Of a stretch of DNA of 64,000 nucleotides, positions 60,974 to 64,000 are shown piece after piece. The notes beneath the pieces were generated by a model that was not told where the DNA came from, searched no databases, and saw only the letters and a list, made by a program, of their open reading frames with translations. A program made the translations under genes and the position numbers. The stretch covers positions 1 through 64,000 of the forward strand of contig JWTM01000101.1 of the NCBI GenBank assembly GCA_001749745.1. Direction: 5' to 3'. This DNA is from Candidatus Marispirochaeta associata. GTDB taxonomy: Bacteria > Spirochaetota > Spirochaetia > JC444 > Marispirochaetaceae. Position 1 is the stretch's first letter. Every line of letters begins with the position of its first letter.

Positions 60974-62818
60974 ATGACCGGAATACGCCGCTACATCACA
61001 CGGCTGCGACACTCATTTTTGACAAAGGTGATCCTCATCCTGTTTTTTGTGTCCTCCCTCGGTGTGTACGTGGGGACCAACCTCGCCACCTTGCAGACTA
61101 TGGACCGGCTGCTTCAGCTGGAAGAAAGCTACAGCCAGTCGGTGCTCCGTGATGACGCACGAAGCATCGGAGGTCTGGTTGATCGAATCCTGTCGGTGTT
61201 CGAGCTGGCTTATACTCCCGATTTTTTCGGGAACTCCCTGGAGACCCTTCTCACGAATCCTTCCTACGCTTCCTTGTCTCGAACTGAGAGTTCCCAGCGA
61301 ATACAAGCAAAGCTCGAGATTCTTGGGCATAACCATCCCATCATTGACGATGTGGCGTTGATCGACAGTGTGAACCGCCGCTTTTTCTTCTACTCCAAAC
61401 AACCTGGACGAGGCGAGGACCTGGGATTCGAGCTTGAGTCAAGCAAGATCTGGCGAGATCTGGCCAGGCTGTCGAATCCCATCACGGTGATTCCTCCCCA
61501 TGTGCCCGACTACGTAGTGTCATTGATCAGCGGAGATGCTTACCCAGTATTTTCTGTGGCACTGCAGATCTACGATATGCGCGGGAGCCCCATGACAAAC
61601 TCCGTAGGCACACTAATTCTGAACCTCAACCCAAATGTCTTTTCGGGGATCATCCAAACTACTCGAACGCTGGGAAGTGGTTACCGGGTCTTGGTTGCAA
61701 TCGAGGATACGAACAAACTTGTCTATGATTCAGCGGTTCCGCAGTACACGGAACTGGGGGAGTTCGTTCGCAGCGATTGGGATGAGAAGGACTATTTTAT
61801 CTCTGAGTTGGCTGTCGACGGGGGCTATTTTCGGCTTATCGGCCTCGCTGAGAAGTCCTCGATTCTCCAAAACTACCGCGGCGCCCGAGCGGTCATGGCG
61901 CAAGTCAGTGTCGTTACCGTTTTTGTACTACTGATCGTAGCACTGATTCTGTCGAATGTGGTGTCCCGCAGGCTGCAGCCCCTCTCCACCATGATGGATC
62001 ACGTCAAACATGGTGACCTTGAGTTCCGCATTGCAGCTTCTCAAGCCGATGAGGTCGGGGAAATCGAAGCCGCCTTCAACGACATGTGTCAGCGGCTCGA
62101 TGACCACATAAAGACAGTCTATTTGGGCAAACTCCGCTACAGGACGGCCCAGCTGCGGGTTCTTCAGCAGCAGATGAATCCTCATTTTATGTATAACGCT
62201 CTTCAATCGATCCAGATGAGCGCCTTTGAACATGGCGATTCCACTACTGCGGAGATGATTCGTCTTCTGGCCGAGGTATTCCGATGGGCCTTAGATGACA
62301 GCACCGCAGAGGTAGAACTGAACGAAGAACTGCACTACCTCGAGGTTTTTACAAAGCTCCACTCACTGCGCTTCGAGGAATCCATTTATCTCGAAATCGA
62401 CGTTCCCCGCAAGTTACGGCGCTGCACCGTTGCCAAACTCATCCTTCAGCCGCTTCTGGAGAATGCGATTCACCATGGATTCCGAGACCAGGACCGGGGG
62501 CGGGTTCGCGTGAGTGCAAAGATTGATGAGGACGACATCGTGCTGACTGTAGATGATAACGGGGCCGGAATGGCAGAATCCGACATCGAGAACCTCCTCG
62601 AAGCTCTTCAGTCCGAAGAAATCAAAACCCCGGCCGATGGTCACCAGCAAATTGGTTTACGTAACATCCACTCAAGACTGAGAATGTTCTACGCGGAGAG
62701 TCCGAATGAGCCCAGTCGTTACGGGATTTCTAGCGTGCGGAATCTGGCCACAGGCGGACTCTCCGTATCATTACGGATTCCATCGCGTACGCTGCAAGAT
62801 ACCCTGGGGACTATGTAA
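60974..62818 (+). CDS. YesM/LytS-type sensor histidine kinase
   Basis: A 614-residue membrane kinase. N-terminal helix (FLTKVILILFFVSSLGVYVG), an extracytoplasmic sensor region of about 250 residues resembling a dCache/PAS-like domain, a second helix (SVVTVFVLLIVALILSNVV), a HAMP domain (VSRRLQPLSTMMDHVKHGDL) and a HisKA-like domain with QQQMNPHFMYNALQSI bearing the phospho-accepting His, then an HATPase (LILQPLLENAIHHGF, DNGAGM, IGLRNIHSRL). This is the YesM class, usually paired with an AraC-type regulator and controlling sugar uptake. Start ATG 60974 has AAGGG close by; GTG at 60950 is the alternative. Overlaps the regulator by one base. Confidence 0.92.
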   Translation: MTGIRRYITRLRHSFLTKVILILFFVSSLGVYVGTNLATLQTMDRLLQLEESYSQSVLRDDARSIGGLVDRILSVFELAYTPDFFGNSLETLLTNPSYASLSRTESSQRIQAKLEILGHNHPIIDDVALIDSVNRRFFFYSKQPGRGEDLGFELESSKIWRDLARLSNPITVIPPHVPDYVVSLISGDAYPVFSVALQIYDMRGSPMTNSVGTLILNLNPNVFSGIIQTTRTLGSGYRVLVAIEDTNKLVYDSAVPQYTELGEFVRSDWDEKDYFISELAVDGGYFRLIGLAEKSSILQNYRGARAVMAQVSVVTVFVLLIVALILSNVVSRRLQPLSTMMDHVKHGDLEFRIAASQADEVGEIEAAFNDMCQRLDDHIKTVYLGKLRYRTAQLRVLQQQMNPHFMYNALQSIQMSAFEHGDSTTAEMIRLLAEVFRWALDDSTAEVELNEELHYLEVFTKLHSLRFEESIYLEIDVPRKLRRCTVAKLILQPLLENAIHHGFRDQDRGRVRVSAKIDEDDIVLTVDDNGAGMAESDIENLLEALQSEEIKTPADGHQQIGLRNIHSRLRMFYAESPNEPSRYGISSVRNLATGGLSVSLRIPSRTLQDTLGTM

Positions 62819-64000
62819 TGTGGTCGGTAATCCTAGTTGAAGATGAACCGAAAGTCCGAAACGGTCTTAAGACTGTAATCCCCTGGGAGGACTACGGCTT
62901 CAGCATCCTGGGCGCGTTTGCGGACGGCCAAGAAGCCCTGGACTACCTGAAGGTCAACGAGGTCGATCTTGTTGTTACAGATATCAAGATGCCCCGCATG
63001 AACGGCGTGGAGCTCATTCGTGCACTCAGGGACTCGGAAAAGGATGTCCACGTTCTTATCCTCAGCGGCTACGATGACGTTGAATACTTAAAGAAAGCGA
63101 TCGAACTGAATGTGGATAGCTACATGCAGAAGCCGCTCAATGTCGATGAGCTTCGGTCGCACATTGTCACCATCGCCCGCGAGCTGGAATCCGAACGGCA
63201 AGCTACTCGGCTTGTCTACGAAGGCAAGGATGCGCTTCTCAACAACCTGCTGCATCGTCTGGTGCAGAACGAGGTCTCTTCCCCGGAACTCAGGCAGAAA
63301 CTGATCTTCCTTGAGTTCGATGATTTCCTGTCCTGGGACGAGTACTCCCTCGGCGTAGTCTGCCTCCAGGATCCGGCGACGGGACAGCGCTCCGAAGGTG
63401 ACGCGACTAGCTTTCAGGCGTTTGCAGAAGCACTGCGATCGCAATCTCGCCAGTCCGGGGCAGTTCTGTTCATCGATCGCGAGCGTGTACCGGTGGTGAT
63501 CGCCAGAAGTGAACGTTCGATACGAGAAATCGTTAAAGCCGTCGACCCCAGGGTCTCGAAGCTTACGGATCGAACGCTCGTCTGTTTCGGCGGAGTAACC
63601 GTTGCGGACCTCTTAGAGCTCCATCATGCCTATCGGACTGCATATGAACACATGTTTAAGAGCAGGTTGCCCAGTTCGGTCGCCATCTATATTTCTTACG
63701 CAGACGCCGCGGGACTCGCCGCCGCAAACCATGCCACAGAGATCCCCATTAGAGAAATCGATGAGGCACTGGTACGCTGTGATTCTGGCGCATTGAGACG
63801 AATCCTCGATGCCGCAATTGATGACGACCAGGACCTCGGTGTTGTTTCTCGCCGCTATTTCAGCACCATCATGTACATTGTGAGTGCACTGCAGAAGCGG
63901 TCAAATCGCACTCAATCCCTGTTCGAGGAATTGGATATCTCGCCTAACGACTTCACCGCGTTCAGCTCGCGACGCAGTTTCCGTGAATACTCGGAGTCGA
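62818..64000 (+). CDS. YesN-type response regulator, AraC output domain missing at window end (partial)
   Basis: Frame open from ATG 62818 (TAATG overlap with the kinase stop) to the end of the window. Residues about 3-115 are a receiver: VILVEDEPKVRNGLK, phospho-Asp in VVTDIKMPRMNG, ILSGYDDVEYLKKAI and YMQKPL with the conserved Lys. The region after 125 is the linker/regulatory domain of YesN-like proteins; the AraC HTH expected at the C-terminus lies beyond base 64000. It forms the two-component pair with the YesM-type kinase. Confidence 0.88.
   Translation, partial: MWSVILVEDEPKVRNGLKTVIPWEDYGFSILGAFADGQEALDYLKVNEVDLVVTDIKMPRMNGVELIRALRDSEKDVHVLILSGYDDVEYLKKAIELNVDSYMQKPLNVDELRSHIVTIARELESERQATRLVYEGKDALLNNLLHRLVQNEVSSPELRQKLIFLEFDDFLSWDEYSLGVVCLQDPATGQRSEGDATSFQAFAEALRSQSRQSGAVLFIDRERVPVVIARSERSIREIVKAVDPRVSKLTDRTLVCFGGVTVADLLELHHAYRTAYEHMFKSRLPSSVAIYISYADAAGLAAANHATEIPIREIDEALVRCDSGALRRILDAAIDDDQDLGVVSRRYFSTIMYIVSALQKRSNRTQSLFEELDISPNDFTAFSSRRSFREYSES

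Overview
The window looks like chromosomal DNA of a G+C-rich, free-living spirochaete or a close relative. The pointers are indirect: many predicted lipoproteins with short lipoboxes, several signal-peptide beta-barrel proteins of no familiar family, a solute-binding protein whose leader ends in the FAGGQQ style common in spirochaetes, and a lifestyle of sugar and purine scavenging. No rRNA or tRNA gene was seen. The taxonomic call is an inference from family flavour, not from a marker gene.

Layout. 1-0.3 kb: the tail of an IS110-type transposase. 0.3-5.4 kb: a purine-catabolism style cluster (YgfM-like FAD subunit, XdhD-like Mo-hydroxylase with degenerate Fe-S domain, YgeW-type carbamoyltransferase), closed by a terminator. 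5.4-6.6 kb: two blocks of a 9-bp purine-rich minisatellite bracketing a GxxExxY (PDDEXK-fold) gene. 6.6-12.1 kb: a beta-barrel protein and a very large repeat lipoprotein in one operon. 12.3-19 kb: acyl-CoA synthetase, a small membrane protein with its own strong promoter, PutP, and two divergent Fe-S proteins. 19.4-24 kb: envelope lipoproteins, a LiaF-like protein and a CsgG-like lipoprotein. 24-33.7 kb: ketopantoate reductase, then a GntR/LacI-type regulator divergent from a sugar ABC importer, a URO-D family enzyme and a GH38 alpha-mannosidase. 33.7-40.3 kb: MBL hydrolase, nucleoside hydrolase, CDP-alcohol phosphotransferase, UspA, DUF3783, ClpB, DJ-1/PfpI.

40.4-46.8 kb is a TetR-controlled envelope operon: RND/MMPL transporter, LolA-like periplasmic protein, beta-barrel, cupin and a split permease, with two near-identical 16-bp operators. 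46.8-48.7 kb: AraC/GyrI regulator and a beta-barrel protein. 48.8-55.5 kb: a seven-gene tripartite ABC-2 exporter (TetR, TolC-like, HlyD-like lipoprotein, two ATPases, two permeases) whose start region carries an array of 13-bp GGTTAA repeats. 55.7-60 kb: an atypical SDR, an AAA ATPase behind a leaderless-type promoter, and a DUF89 gene plus a decayed DUF89 copy separated by a higBA toxin-antitoxin pair. 60.4-60.95 kb: a second, dead toxin-antitoxin locus. 60.97 kb to the end: a YesM/YesN-type two-component system running off the window.

The clearest unexplained structures are the minisatellite-bracketed GxxExxY gene, the phased 13-bp repeat array, a recurrent promoter layout that places the -10 box 6-9 bases before the ATG (leaderless mRNAs), and the loss of nearly all Fe-S ligands in the XdhD-like enzyme.
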